Shown: piece by piece, positions 51,779 to 62,953 of the stretch
Layout: each line of letters begins with the position of its first letter
How positions within the stretch are numbered: position 1 is the first letter of the stretch
Source of the DNA: Phoronis australis
Lineage: Eukaryota; Phoronida; Phoronidae
Direction of reading: 5' to 3'
DNA: 64,000 nucleotides
Assembly (NCBI GenBank): GCA_002633005.1
Contig: NMRA01000167.1
Coordinates: 260,284-324,283 of the forward strand
Notes under the pieces: generated by a model
Told to the model about the DNA's origin: nothing
The model's input: only the letters and a program-made list of their open reading frames with translations
The model's database searches: none
Translations under genes and position numbers: made by a program

Positions 51779-52006
51779 CTAACTCAGCTTTCCATCCTTG
51801 TGTTCCAACCAGGGACACTTTTTCTTGAATTTCATCCACTGATCGTAATTCCACACGCTTGGCCACTCTGACGAGTCATCATCTGGATCACCTGCAGATA
51901 TTTCCGTTTCAGTCGTGGAGGGATACGTTTTAGGAATACTAGTTTCAGCAAATGAGTCACTTTCAGCAGGAGGATTTGTCCCGTGCTTTCTGATCTCGGC
52001 ACCTTC
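51779..52006 (-). pseudogene. Fragment resembling the N-terminal zone of hAT-derived (KIAA1586/ZNF862-type) proteins
   Basis: The minus strand is open for about 75 codons from after a TAA (52007-52009) to TAG (51779-51781). It includes GDPDDDSSEWPSVW, NYDQWMKFKKKCPWLEH and KDGKLS. The spacing W..W.KFK..PWL...DGKL is like the start of the zinc-finger domain in transposase-derived proteins, where cysteines usually follow; here stop codons follow. An AG (cttaag) precedes the block, so a spliced exon is possible. Neighbouring frames on the same strand are shadows. Confidence 0.35.
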
Positions 52007-52690
52007 TTAAGGTGGGTGTATACACTGATCAAATCTCCAGGTTCCTAACTAAAATGAGTAAAAAGGGAGTTTTAACTAGTTAGACATGACTCTGAAAGTG
52101 ACAAAAATCGAAGAAAAACGTTTTTTTTTTGTAGTTCGTTTTTTAAATTTTCAAAAAATCCAATTTTACCTCGATTTCTTTTTCAAAATGCACAGGGATC
52201 ATCATCAACTATTTCCTTACGCAATATTCTACTTATCCATACCAAATATATGTAAAAAATCATTATGATCTTGATTTTGTGGCATTTTTTGTGTGTGCAT
52301 GAGTTGGGGAAAGCACGCCACTTTTTGTCATTTGGTCACTTTCCGTCTAATAACTAAAAATCTGGTCCATTTATCAAAAAACCCTGGCACGCGATTTTAC
52401 TTCAGTCCAAGAGGATTTCAAATTTGCAACTTTCGTTAAAATTGACCCACGTGTTGTGGAAAAATAGGCCCGAGAATCGTGTCACTATCCTGAAATCACG
52501 AGCCGAGAAAAACGGCTTTGAAGTTAAGCGGTCATCGATTGCCACTTGAGATCAAATTTCGTTCAGAATGCGTGGTCATTATGTTCCAATTTTTGTTGAA
52601 GTACTAGAAATAAAGCTGATATTTACTTCATATTTAGAAAATGTGACATACCTGTTTGTTTACAGCGTAATTTTAATCATTTTTTCGAAC

Positions 52691-52956
52691 TTGTGATGCA
52701 CGACAGACGACCAAAACAAATATGGCTGTCACGTGGGCGGAGCTTAGCGTTGATCTATTGTCTGCTGTACTGGTGTGCCGACCACCATGTGTTGATTGTT
52801 TATACGATTCATCTGAACTCTCCACTCAGTTTGTAAAAGACTCTCTAACTATATTACACAGACCTATTTGTTAGTATTCCAATATTATCATCAACCAATA
52901 TATGTGTTATATCAAATCGCCGCGTTACTGCCTACATAACAATATTGGCGACGAGG
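52691..52956 (+). mobile_element. LTR end and tRNA-Ser-type primer binding site of a Ty3/Gypsy-like element (relic)
   Basis: CCTACATAACA (possible LTR end, 52941) is followed after 4 nt by TGGCGACGAGG at 52946-52956, complementary to the CCTCGTCGCCA tail of a tRNA-Ser as used by Mag-type Gypsy elements. The LTR start at TGTGATGCAC (52691) is a guess. No gag or pol follows; a 27-codon frame at 52979 ends at TGA. Confidence 0.45.
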
Positions 52957-54600
52957 ATAAAGAACTACTTTCATAGTAATGGTTCAACATTTTTACGTGC
53001 CTGTACCGAATGGACTTTGGGATAAGAAAATATCACTTTCTGCGCAAATAGCGCCGCTTGGGTGAGGTTCTCAAGTTACTAAAGTTTCTTATATTGCTTT
53101 CCTCTAAAATCGTATAATATCATGAGTTTTAATTCAGGGTTACGTTTGAATCTATGCACTAGAAAATTTTTTGTTATGTTGAACACTGGGTCATTTCTCT
53201 AATTCTTTGGGTTACGGCCAGTGGCAAGTTAAAAATCCTCTGGGTTTGACAACCTAGTTTCTCCACGGCACGTTCCCAGCACAGAAGCACGGTTTATCTG
53301 CGAAGACTCTACTCTGACGGCATGTAGTTGTCCATGTGTCGCGCGCGCGGCTTGTCTTCACAGCGCGTGTATGCACTCTCACCGAATCGTGCAACACCAC
53401 CCACGTCGACACTCAGCGTCCTCTCGCAAGACAACTGACCTTATATTACCGACTTCTCTTATACATGCACAATTTCTGCACGGACTCCTCAAGCTGAGTG
53501 CAGTGATGGCTTCGGTAGGGCTTGGCGTACTCAACTTAATTTTTTTGCAGATAGACAAACAGGCTCAGGCTCGGAACAGGAGCTAGTTCACCATTTCACT
53601 ACTAACTTTCACATGGTCAAAAATAGAATTGTTTTATTCTTGGTCTTGCTACAACACCAATATCAGCTGGTACATCACTCTCGATTGCCCGGTTACGAAA
53701 TGCTTGTTGACAGGGTTAGATTAGAGCTAGTGTCCTTGTATATAAGCTCCGCCCCAGTTGTCAATCACTGAGCTGGTGAGCACTCAAGCCATATGACTTA
53801 CTGAGGCTTGGTCAAATATAGATAAAAAAACAACTTTGGATTTTCAGAATGATTTTATTTTTCTTCAGTATACTGTGCATCAAGAATAAAAGATTAGGAT
53901 GATATGAAAATGTAAAAAACAGTCAAAATTAATTTTTTTGTGTATAGACCTACCTTAAAATATTTTAGTATCGATTACCAACCAGTTGATTGGCGTTTCA
54001 TAGTGGTACAAAATTTAAAAGCCCTCAATTAAACTTCTAATTTGGCAGCAATGGGTTCGTCTCGTTTGGACGAGTCCATTGCAATGACCAGCTGCAGGAA
54101 CCGCGTGCACTTCAAAGAGCAAAGTAAGACTGATGCTGTTTTTGATGTTCGCCAATAGCTCATCGAAGCATGGCTAGTGGTCGCGCGCGCCGAAATGTTC
54201 GGCAACAATGCTGTCGTCAACGTAGCAGCGTATTGATGCCGTAAGCTAATCGTTTCAATACTATGCCCCACTTAACCGCCACGTACGGCGCGTTTATGGG
54301 CGCTACCTTAAAATGTAGAAAGGTGGTCGGCTGCGCCTACGTGCGCGTACGCCCCACTATAACGTAATTTACGGTGGGTAGGCGCTACATTAAAAAACAA
54401 AATGGTGGTTGGCTGCACTTACGTGCTCCTACCTCCCACTTCAGCGCTGTCAAATACACAGTTTAATCAGTCCATTTGCTGCCAGATTTTCTCAAGCGAG
54501 CGACAGTCCTTACGCCCACTTCTGAGACAGCCAAGTCTCCCGGGTGAACTTTTTATTTAGTTGTTAAATATTCAACTGTCATAATGCAATGATGCTTATA
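52957..54600. other. Region without recognised gene
   Basis: Short frames only. A TATATAAG at about 53738 precedes CTCCGCCC, which could be a promoter or LTR fragment. An 80-bp tandem repeat is at 54299-54440. Confidence 0.45.
54299..54440 (+). repeat. Tandem repeat, about 80-bp unit, 2 copies
   Basis: GGGCGCTACCTTAAAATGTA with GGTGGTCGGCTGCGCCTACG and CGCCCCACT, then TAGGCGCTACATTAAAAAAC with GGTGGTTGGCTGCACTTACG and CTCCCACT. Confidence 0.75.
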
Positions 54601-55207
54601 CTTTGACATTGTGAAGCGTGAAGTTACATGTAAGCCACCTAGTTATATACCTGGTTATGACAGCAGACATTCCTTTTCTTTTGACCTGTTTGTTTTTTAC
54701 ATCCATTTAAATTTTAATAGGTATGGTTGTGACGGGCTCTTATTTATAAGTACATGTAATGGTACCATCACGACAACGTTTAGTTATGTGAATTGGTTAC
54801 AGTGTATTGGGTCGTTAGTGTTGTCACTTTGGACTGAGGTAAACTTGCCTCTATGATGTAACACACGTAAATAAGTTTGAGGGTTTGTGCCATTCAACTG
54901 AGTGGTGGTGTCATGGGATTCTTGGCTTCCTGCTCTCTTGTATCGGTTGTGCTGTATGCAAATGCAAAGGATCATGCTGTTTGAATGACAGATGTCAGCA
55001 GGCGGCGGCCTTTATTGTAAACTATTGTAATAACGTATGCAGATACATGAGTGCATGCCACGGTGTTTTGGATGGACAACATATTGGGTTTGGCTTTACC
55101 TATTTGTATTTATTTGGATTAGTTCGTTTAAATCATTGTAATTTTTCTAGAGTACAATGTCTTGTATAAAAAATGTCTCACTTAACTGTATAGGTATCGG
55201 AGAATAA

Positions 55208-55432
55208 ATGAAGAGAAAATATTATTTAGAAAAGACAAGTTTCTATATCGCTCATTTACAAGATATGCATGTCAAACCAAGTTTTGAATTTTTTCAGAAA
55301 CGAAGGGGGTTTGATATAAAAGTCGCTCCTTTGACGTCAAATACTAGAGAAGTTGCTATATTATTTAATAAAAATTTTGAGTATGTTGTCCATTGTCAGG
55401 TTTTTGACTCGGCGGTAGTTATGTACTTTTAG
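55208..55432 (+). pseudogene. LINE endonuclease fragment
   Basis: Frame with FYIAHLQDMHVKPSFEFF and TSNTREVAILFNKNFEYVVH. The family consensus around the active site is LQETH and SNARGVAILFNNNFEYKVH, so the catalytic Glu position is altered (LQDMH). Ends at a stop (55430-55432). Confidence 0.75.
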
Positions 55433-55653
55433 ACATCATTATCTGGTTAACACATTACACGGTCCAAACCAAGACCAACGTAGTTTCTCAAAAACATAAT
55501 GAAATTAATGACGATTTTTAAAACGATACATTTCTAATGGGTGGGGACTGGAATATAATAACAATTCAAATGCACGGAAATATATTTTAGACCTTATAAA
55601 AGAAAAAAAGGTGGACATTTGGAGAGCATTTCACCAAGACAAAATAGTTTCAA

Positions 55654-56046
55654 ATGGTTCAAAAATACCGGGTGAAAATAAGTAGACGGGATTTTTTTCT
55701 TGCCACGGAAGACCCTTTCTCCAGTTTTCCAGACTCTTCTATTTTGCCAGCCTACAGACCAGATTATGCCGCGGTGTTAGTTAAATTTTGTCTTTCTGAA
55801 AAAAGAGGGAAGGGATACTGCAATAATAATAAAAATTCATTGTTGGGTGATCCAGATTTTGTCAAAACGATAAAGGACGAAATTAAAAATACTAAACTCA
55901 TATATGCTGTCAGTCCGTACTCAAGGGAATTTATTTCTTGTTGCCCGAATGATTATCTTCAATTGATCATTGATGATCAGTTATTTTGGGAAACAATTTT
56001 TACTTCAATTGAGAGGTCAAATAATACAACATTCGTCTTCAATTAA
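55654..56046 (+). pseudogene. LINE endonuclease C-end and linker fragment
   Basis: 130 codons: RRDFFLATEDPFSSFPDSSI, PAYRPDYAAVLVKFCL, NNKNSLLGDPDFVKTIKDEI and DDQLFWETIFTSIERS. The order and spacing are those of L1/Tx1 ORF2 just after the endonuclease (D-Y/H-A motif). A stop truncates it; related sequence continues in other frames to 56430. Confidence 0.78.
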
Positions 56047-56432
56047 ACAGCATATTATTTAGAAAGAGACAACTTTCCGGGCTAGCATCGCGGAAATTGA
56101 CGAAAAATTGAAAATGTGACCGGATAATGCCGAAGAATATCTCCTTATGTTAGCAACATTAAACAGTGAGTTGGAAGAATTAAATAATAAAAAAGTGAAT
56201 CTGTCATCGTTAGACCTAGAGCTACATGGGTTGAATTTGGAGAAAAATCTTCGAAAGTTTTGCAATTTAGAAAGTAGAAACTATCAGATAAAAACATAAA
56301 AGAAATTAAAAAAGACGATGGAACGAGTATTACTGAGCTAAGTGATATTTTAGAAGAACATAGATTATTCTACGACAACCTGTATGATCTCCATGATACA
56401 GACCACGATGTTGAAATGTTTCGATTGATAAA

Positions 56433-56775
56433 GGGGAGTGCTCGGAGGAGCGACACTTGGCGAAATAAACCGAAAAGACTACGGTGGAGATAATGACGAC
56501 GATGATGATTATGATGACGAAGCCGGCGAGTATGAACAACACGATGACATTCATATGACTAGCTAAGATGTAAGAAATCAATAAAAAATAGGCTGCAGTC
56601 TTGAGCGACACTTGGCGAAGTTAACTGAACGGACGAAGAAAGCGATGACGACGACGATGGCGATGACGACTACGATGATGATTATTATGATGATAGTGGC
56701 GATTATGATCAACACGATAACATTTAATTGACTAGAGAAGATGTCAGAAATCAGTAAGCAATAGACTACTGTCTT
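56433..56775 (+). repeat. GATGACGA-rich compound minisatellite, locus 2, inside a LINE remnant
   Basis: GGAGGAGCGACACTTGGCGA, a GATGACGA run, CATTCATATGACTAGC, GTAAGAAATCAATAAAAAAT, GGCTGCAGTCTTGAGCGACA, then a second unit ending CAGAAATCAGTAAGCAATAG. Minus-strand frames here are repeat artefacts. Confidence 0.85.
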
Positions 56776-57639
56776 GTTCAATAGAAGCTAAACCAACATC
56801 AGTGCAGCAAGACCAGTCAACAAAGGAACAACGTTATTAGAAAATTTCAAATAAATCAAAAAGTAGACATTGTAGCGAAAAATAAATAATATCTTCTGAA
56901 AGCCTCTATCTAATACGTCAGTTTCACAAACGTCTGTGAATTTTTCAAAAATATTGAAATTTTGCGTTTTTGAAATTCAAAGTCAAATAACTCAAAAGCG
57001 GTAAGCCTGAGAAAAAAATTTTGCAAAACATTTGAAAGAGTATACTTTATAGAATTTACATGCAAAAATTTACGTAATTTTTTCCGTTTAAAGTAAGACC
57101 CCAGCACCACTGAAAATAGGTCAGCATTCGTCAGATCCGCCATCTTGAAAGCAACTTCCGGTTCTTTAGCTCTGAATAATAACCTGTTATAGAAAATTGA
57201 TACCTGAAAAATTTCGGAGCCATTGGTGTCATAATGCTACCTCTGCAAAAGAAAGCGTTTTAAGCCCGAAATCGAGGTGCGCATGTGCAATTGCCGATAT
57301 TTCCGCAAACTTTGACCGGAAGTAAAAGAAATCAGCACAGCTGTAGCACACGTGTAGTACAATGAACTTGCCGATTTTTAGCCGTGTACATACAGAAGTA
57401 CGGACTATATGAGCATTTCAATCTAAAATTGAAAACAAAATGGCCACCAAGTCCGCCATCTTGGATCTGATCATGATGAAAAATAATAGGCTTCCAGGAC
57501 TTCTAAAACTAAAGGTTGTGGGTTAATTTCCTGGAAATCGGCCGAAAAATGCGACCTGTACTTTAGAGTGCGAACAAACGAAAAAAACTGGACGGCAAAG
57601 CAACATACTTGGCGAATTCGATAGAATTTGGCAAAACTG
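56776..57639. other. Foreign insert within the LINE, unrecognised
   Basis: AT-rich; contains CCGCCATCTTGAAAGC and its near-mirror GCCACCAAGTCCGCCATCTT (57139 and 57443 regions). No gene or clear termini. Confidence 0.4.
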
Positions 57640-58330
57640 TAGCCGGCAGAAAAGTTCAGCATAGAAAGTGAAATTACCTATCACGAACTTCATGCATGTT
57701 TGAAGAAAACTAAAAATAATAAAAGCCCTGGCTTGGACGAATTTTCTGTAGGATTCATTATTTTTTTTGAAAGACATTGAACATTTCCTTTTAAGGAGTG
57801 TAAATAATGCATGTGAATAAACGATCTATCGGTTACACTGGTATAGCGTGTTATTACTTGCATTCCAAAAAGTGACTATCCAAAATGCTATGTGAAAAAA
57901 TGGCACCTTTATTTTTATTGAACTGTTCTTATGAATTAATGTTATCGCGTATAGCAGAGATAATTAAGAAAGTGTTAAACACCTTAAGTAATTGCTTTTA
58001 AAATTTTTATACCAGGTCGCTTTCTGGGTGAAAAACTAGATTGATATATTATAAAATGTATGAAAAACAAAAGCAAAAGTTAAATGGCATGATTGTCGTG
58101 ACTTATTTCAAAAAAGAATTTGATAACTCTCGTGGAAATTTATTAGAAGATTATTAAAAGCTTTTGATTTTCGACCATTAACTAAAAGGTGGATTTCGCT
58201 ATTTCAAAACAATCCAAATTCATGCATTATTCAAATTATAGCTCTTTGTCAAAATTTTTCAAACTATGCAGATCTTGTCGACATCTTTTACAAATGACTC
58301 TACTTGATTTTCCATAAGTATCATAATCTA
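57640..58330 (+). pseudogene. LINE reverse-transcriptase N-terminal fragment
   Basis: Translation in shifting frames gives ESEITYHELHACLKKTKNNK then SPGLDEFSVGFI, AEIIKKVLNTL, GRFLGEK and TYFKKEFDNSRGNLLEDY. These parallel the RT start (KSPGLDG), the GRFIGEN motif and the DFEKAFD catalytic block, where the decayed copy has KKEFD. Sequence beyond 58340 no longer matches. Confidence 0.7.
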
Positions 58331-58340
58331 ATGCCCCCTT

Positions 58341-58915
58341 GTAAGAGGCGAGCACAAACATGCGGCACATACAATGCATTTTTTATGAAAGTTTTTGTGT
58401 TAACTGTTATGAGGAGCATGCCTAGGGCCATGTATATTATGCGCACCAAAATGTCAAACTTTAAACGCAGAACTTATTAATGAGTGGAGGAACATCTGTA
58501 AGAGGCAAGCACAAACATACATGTACAGCATACATAATGCATTATTTCTGTAAATGTTTTTTAACAGTTTTGAAGAACAAGCCTTATCTGATGCAACTTA
58601 AACGCACCAAAAATGTCACCCTTTACATGCAGGAATTATTAATGAATGTTGGAACATCAGGGGTAAGCACAAACGTCCGGCATATACATTTATTATTCAG
58701 TTTTTCCATGAAAGCCTTTGTTACCATGTTCCCCCACTAATTAATAAATTGTGCGTTTAACATTTTGGAGCAGTCAGCGCAGAACTGGCTTATTCACTAC
58801 ATTAGCAAAACACACCTGCATATTATCAATGGAATTTGCAGGGAAAATAGCAGTCCCCCTGTGAAAATTACACCGCTAGATGCTCTGCTTACACCGAGTT
58901 GAGGTAGTCTGTACC
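58341..58915. other. Region with local tandem similarity, no gene
   Basis: GAGGCGAGCACAAACATGCG (58347), GAGGCAAGCACAAACATACA (about 58502) and GGGTAAGCACAAACGTCCGG (about 58660), each followed by an ATACAATGCATT-like stretch and CGCACCAAAATGTC, form a diverged repeat of about 155 bp. The frame at 58480-58740 arises from it. Confidence 0.55.
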
Positions 58916-59340
58916 CGGTTGCATGAAACAGTACCAAATAGGGACTCAACTAAGTTCCTTCAATGTACCGCGTCTTTTTGTACTTGCGGAAACATCGATT
59001 TCCCTTCTTTGTATTGTTGTAGTTTCATTACTAAGTCAACTTAAGACTTTGATAAAAATCGAAACTGAACTCTACGTTAAATTGTCAATATTGTCGAACA
59101 TAATCAGGAATCTTTTCATAAGACACCCACAATTTAAGGACTAAGTCCCTGTTTATTTTCCATGAACTCTGGGCTCAAGTTTTAGTTATACTATTAGAAA
59201 ATGTCATTAATCAAAAAGGAGCTCATAATAAAGATAAAATGATAGAAAATATTGCATCTGTGAGTCCATCAAGACAAAAATATGCAAGAAGACTTAGGGC
59301 CCTTAGCTGAGTCCCTACTTGAGACTGTTTCATGCAACCG
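58916..59340. mobile_element. MITE with long inverted repeats, copy 2 of the GGTTGCATGAAAC family
   Basis: CGGTTGCATGAAACAGTACC at the left and GACTGTTTCATGCAACCG at the right. The interior (GATAAAAATCGAAACTGAAC region) corresponds to the interior of 15823-16216. Arms are more diverged than in copy 1. Confidence 0.85.
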
Positions 59341-59807
59341 ACAACAGGAATCCTCCATATTGTTAATAGCTAATCAGAGATTCTAAACGAGTATACATCA
59401 GGGGCCTTGCTTATACGGAATAACGTGCTACTTAGCTGACGGGCTACTCATATACTGCAATTCTAGCAATTCTGCCTGTTAGCATCGATTGAAGACTTTC
59501 AATAGAACATTGGCGACTGTAACTTAGATGCGCAGGATAACTGAGTTATCAACTGCTCGCCACCACACCACATACTTGTCCATGGTTGTGATTGCATGCT
59601 TCTCGATGACCTTCGGTCGAAGCAGATAATCATGTGCTTCAGTGCGTTAAAATCTAAATGACGATAACTAAAACCCATCAGAGGGGGCGAGCTGAGCTAC
59701 GTCAGTTACGGGCTGATCACTTTGCTTCCGATTGGTTGAAGAAATACCGATCGAAATCGGTTGCTTTTTTTAACCATTTTTGTTTTCTTGTGAAAAAGAT
59801 CGCGGTT

Positions 59808-59814
59808 TATAAAA
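59808..59814 (+). promoter_or_regulatory. TATA box of the putative PAN-domain gene
   Basis: TATAAAA, 91 nt before the ATG at 59899. A start of transcription about 30 nt downstream would give a short 5' UTR. Confidence 0.5.
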
Positions 59815-59898
59815 CGCTTCACGACGTATGAACAGTCGCATTACGACTGCACCATTCAACGACATTTCATCTTGATAATCGGAACGAGCCAGAGGACG

Positions 59899-60238
59899 AT
59901 GCGTCTCGATCAAATGTCTCTATTTAATGTCTTACATTTAACCTTTTTTGTGTTTGAAGTATTGTCTTTCGCCCTCATTGAGGGGCAGAACAAGGTAGTG
60001 TATTTCGCCAAGGGGGGCCAAAAACAAAAGCATGGATAGCTCGAAGACCACTATTGTTCCAAACCTGATCCACAGCCTGTTAGTATGTGCTGTCGAGTGT
60101 TCTGGTGACCAATCGTGCGATGCCTTTGTATTTACCGAATGTGAGAAACTCTGCCAGAAATACAGCCAGTGACGTTGGTGACTGCAAATGGCTGGACGTA
60201 CTACAGAAAGAAGCCTAACAACGCAGGAAATTGTACAG
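59899..60238 (+). CDS. First exon of a secreted PAN/apple-like protein, reading frame broken twice
   Basis: The ATG at 59899 opens a frame with a hydrophobic signal-like start (MRLDQMSLFNVLHLTFFVFE, then VLSFALIEGQNKVVYFAKGG). After a G6 run (60014-60019) the frame meets TAG, but the +1 frame continues as KNKSMDSSKTTIVPNLIHS then LLVCAVECSGDQSCDAFVF, with cysteine spacing typical of PAN domains. That frame stops at TGA (60171-60173). The original frame then resumes as PVTLVTANGWTYYRKKPNNA GNCT, a PAN-type C-terminal strand, and runs to the donor CAG|gtgagt. One extra and one missing base would explain it. Secreted or extracellular role inferred; ligand unknown. Sequencing error and pseudogene are both possible. 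Confidence 0.55.
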
Positions 60239-61829
60239 GTGAGTACTTTGTCACTTCATTACAGGCACCGCTGACAGTAAATGACAGAAAGTGCTTATAC
60301 AATAAACGCCTGTGCACATTTTAGTTACCATAAAATTCGCGAATTTGGGTCCACCGCCGGCGGTATATTAAAAATGCCCCGTTTTCAAACGGGAGTTTTC
60401 AAGTTTTACATTAAGCCGTGTAGTTACATGTACATACGCCTGAACATAAACTGCATTTCTGTTAGCCTCGTTCCAGCCTTCAGCGCCCAGCCAGCTTCGT
60501 ACAAGTTGAAAATAAAATCAAGTTCCGACTGTACTGACGTCCTTATTTGAAAAATTACGTGAGTTGACTAGCCTGATTGCTATCGCATGAAGGCTGCACA
60601 TTTTGAACGAACAAACACCGGTGCGGTAAACGAGGATAGTGAGATTGTACATGTGTTGCCATCACCCACTAGATAAAAGTAGCAGTTATTACGTTGAGGT
60701 GAATATTCTGTGATGTTGCTGTGTGAGACACGGACTTCGTTTCTAAGCACTCGGTGTCATTTCTCTGTCCAATTATCAAAATGAATAAATTGAGTCATCT
60801 ATGCTCTACCAGGTTCTTGTCTATATTGTTGAGTGCTTTTTCAATTAGGAAAATGTGTTGCGTTTTGATACGCTGATGCAAATCGTCCCTTCTGCCCGGC
60901 AATCGACTGAAATTGAGGCCTGTGAATTGTAATAGTGAATAGTAAAAATACGCGTAAATTACTTTAGTGGGATTTGAATGCACCAGCGTAACGTTTGGCT
61001 GTGACCGTGTGCATTGCAGTCATATTAATTTAAGAGCGTTTGATTTTCCTAATAGAAGACAATAAATCAGTGAATATACTTTTAAAAGTTTTTGATCTCA
61101 GCGTTGTGTGATAAAAAATCGGTTTCATCTTGTCCTCTACTAGGATTTGATAAGATGTGGAGGCTTATTGAGACGACCCGTTAGGTCGGAATTGCTTTAG
61201 CAGAACGAGCATATCAAGTTGCTTGTCGAGATGGGTCAGTTTCAGTTGCCATGGTGATGCAGACATCACAAGATGTCCAGAAGTCTTAACCAATTTACAG
61301 ATCAAACAAACAGTGACAACCCGATAAATTTGCTTTGGCAGAGCAAGTATACATGAGAAGAACTCTATTTTTTGAAACCGAATACCTATTAGAAACTGTT
61401 TCGTAATTGAGTTCAATACTGATTTGATCAGATGTCATTTTACAACGGAGTGACAATTTCATTACTGTTTCCACTCTGTTTGAATCTCAAATACAATTGA
61501 TAGTCCTGTAGTAATTCTGCATTCTGAACACGTCCAATCTACATGTATTTCTCAGTAATGACATGCCTTTGAAAGAAAAGTAGGTGAGCGGTGTTGTTAC
61601 ACTGATATCGTGAATAAATTTGAGAGACATAATTTCAAAATAACACACCACGAATCAAAAACACTTTCTTCTCTCTCGAAATTGCAGACAAGGTTATGTT
61701 CCTCCATCCGAATGTCATCAAATTTATAAAAAAAACTTCGCAGATTATATTGTCTAAAAGAATAAAGGCTTTAGATATTTACATTTATTACGACATACCT
61801 GCAATTGACTGTTGCGGTCACTTCTTCAG
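60239..61829 (+). other. Intron 1 of the putative PAN-domain gene
   Basis: gtgagt to cttcttcag. No other gene. It contains a CCGCCGGCGG palindrome near 60355. Confidence 0.45.
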
Positions 61830-61889
61830 GTATATTCAGCAAGAACGAAGATGCACAGCAAAACACCGGCATCACTACACCGCCCATTG
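61830..61889 (+). CDS. Probable second exon of the PAN-domain gene
   Basis: Acceptor gtcacttcttcag and donor gtaagt frame a 60-nt phase 1-1 exon that continues the frame of 60238: Gly, then IFSKNEDAQQNTGITTPPI. A Thr/Pro-rich spacer is common between extracellular modules. An alternative acceptor at attgcag (61687) gives a longer exon in another frame (61688-61889) with less natural composition. Confidence 0.45.
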
Positions 61890-62434
61890 GTAAGTTTTCT
61901 TCGATATAAATTTTCAAGATAAGATCTCAAAACACTGCGAATATTTTTATTATCGTTTGCATTTCTCATTTTTTGTTAACATTTATCATATAACTCCTTG
62001 ATGGGGTTTTGAAAAACTTTGTACAAATGGGATAAACATTTTCAGAAACACCTGAATTTTCTGTAAATACTCAAGGCCCATCATTATAAACGATTATTTT
62101 ACATACATGTACATGTATACATGTATGACAAAAATAGATTCGCCTATTCGCTCAGTCCGCATATTTTGAAAATATACAATATTAAATCCCGAATACCTTA
62201 TCAGGTTTTTTAGCGAATGGAAACAAAATTGTACCTGAAATAATGCTTAGAGCAATAAAAGCTTACATGTACCAGTGGAATCAATCATATATCTGCAATA
62301 GTGTATATTAGCTTATGTATGAATACAGTAGAGCGATTGTTTGTCATTTCCACATATATGCCTGAGCGGATAGATTTGACTGTTTGGTCTCTAAATTGAG
62401 ATGATCCGAATATTCACCTCAGATTTGTCTGCAG

Positions 62435-62574
62435 GTATGAAGGCATACTTAGCCGTAACACAATATGCAATATCAAATGACGAGCAATGTATAATCTGGG
62501 TACTTCAGATATCAGAGATTAATCTAAGAATTCACATACACTGTATTGAATGTAATTTCGTTCATAACCATTGA
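62435..62574 (+). CDS. Possible third exon of the PAN-domain gene
   Basis: Acceptor tttgtctgcag and a phase-1 frame GMKAYLAVTQYAISNDEQ continuing 45 codons to TGA, with ATTAAA just after. The phase fits exon 2, but there is no family resemblance. It may instead end at an internal donor, or not be an exon. Confidence 0.2.
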
Positions 62575-62953
62575 AAGAAATTAAAGTATACAAAAATACA
62601 CCTAAAGAATTTGTAACACGAGCTTTATCGCCGACCTTTGAAGCTGTTTTGCTAAAACAATCCACATAAGAAGGCACAATGTTTAAAAGAAACTTAATGA
62701 CATTTGTCCTTCCAAAAACCCAAATAGTGAATTTCCGGTTAGTGACAACAAAAGCATTGTGGAAGACAATTCTAAGATTGAGGCAGACGTTCCCCCATTG
62801 ATTTGCGTGCAGCAGGTTCAAAGTACACTGTACGAGACAGATTGGTAAAACGCCAAACCCGTGATACATCTACGTGCTGATTTTTGTACGCGCGTAATCA
62901 TTTTTTATACCACAATATTAGCGTCGGATGGCAAATACAACCGTGTAATAAAC

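Larger units (their letters stand above)
55170..58340 (+). mobile_element. Decayed Tx1/L1-like LINE, interrupted
   Basis: Three collinear blocks of a non-LTR retrotransposon ORF2 survive with many stops and frame changes. The first is an AP-endonuclease piece (55208-55432). The second runs from the endonuclease end into the pre-RT linker (55640-56430), with DDQLFWETIFTSIERSNNTT and KNLRKFCNLESRNY. The third starts the reverse transcriptase (57640-58330), with KKTKNNKSPGLDEF at 57703-57744 and GRFLGEK near 58015. Between blocks two and three lie about 1.2 kb of foreign DNA. Family assignment rests on these motifs; it cannot be active. Confidence 0.82.

Noticed and set aside
62519-62869. 116-codon minus-strand frame near the window end
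   Set aside because: Considered as a receptor fragment, but it lacks membrane-segment order and known motifs, and overlaps the possible third PAN exon.
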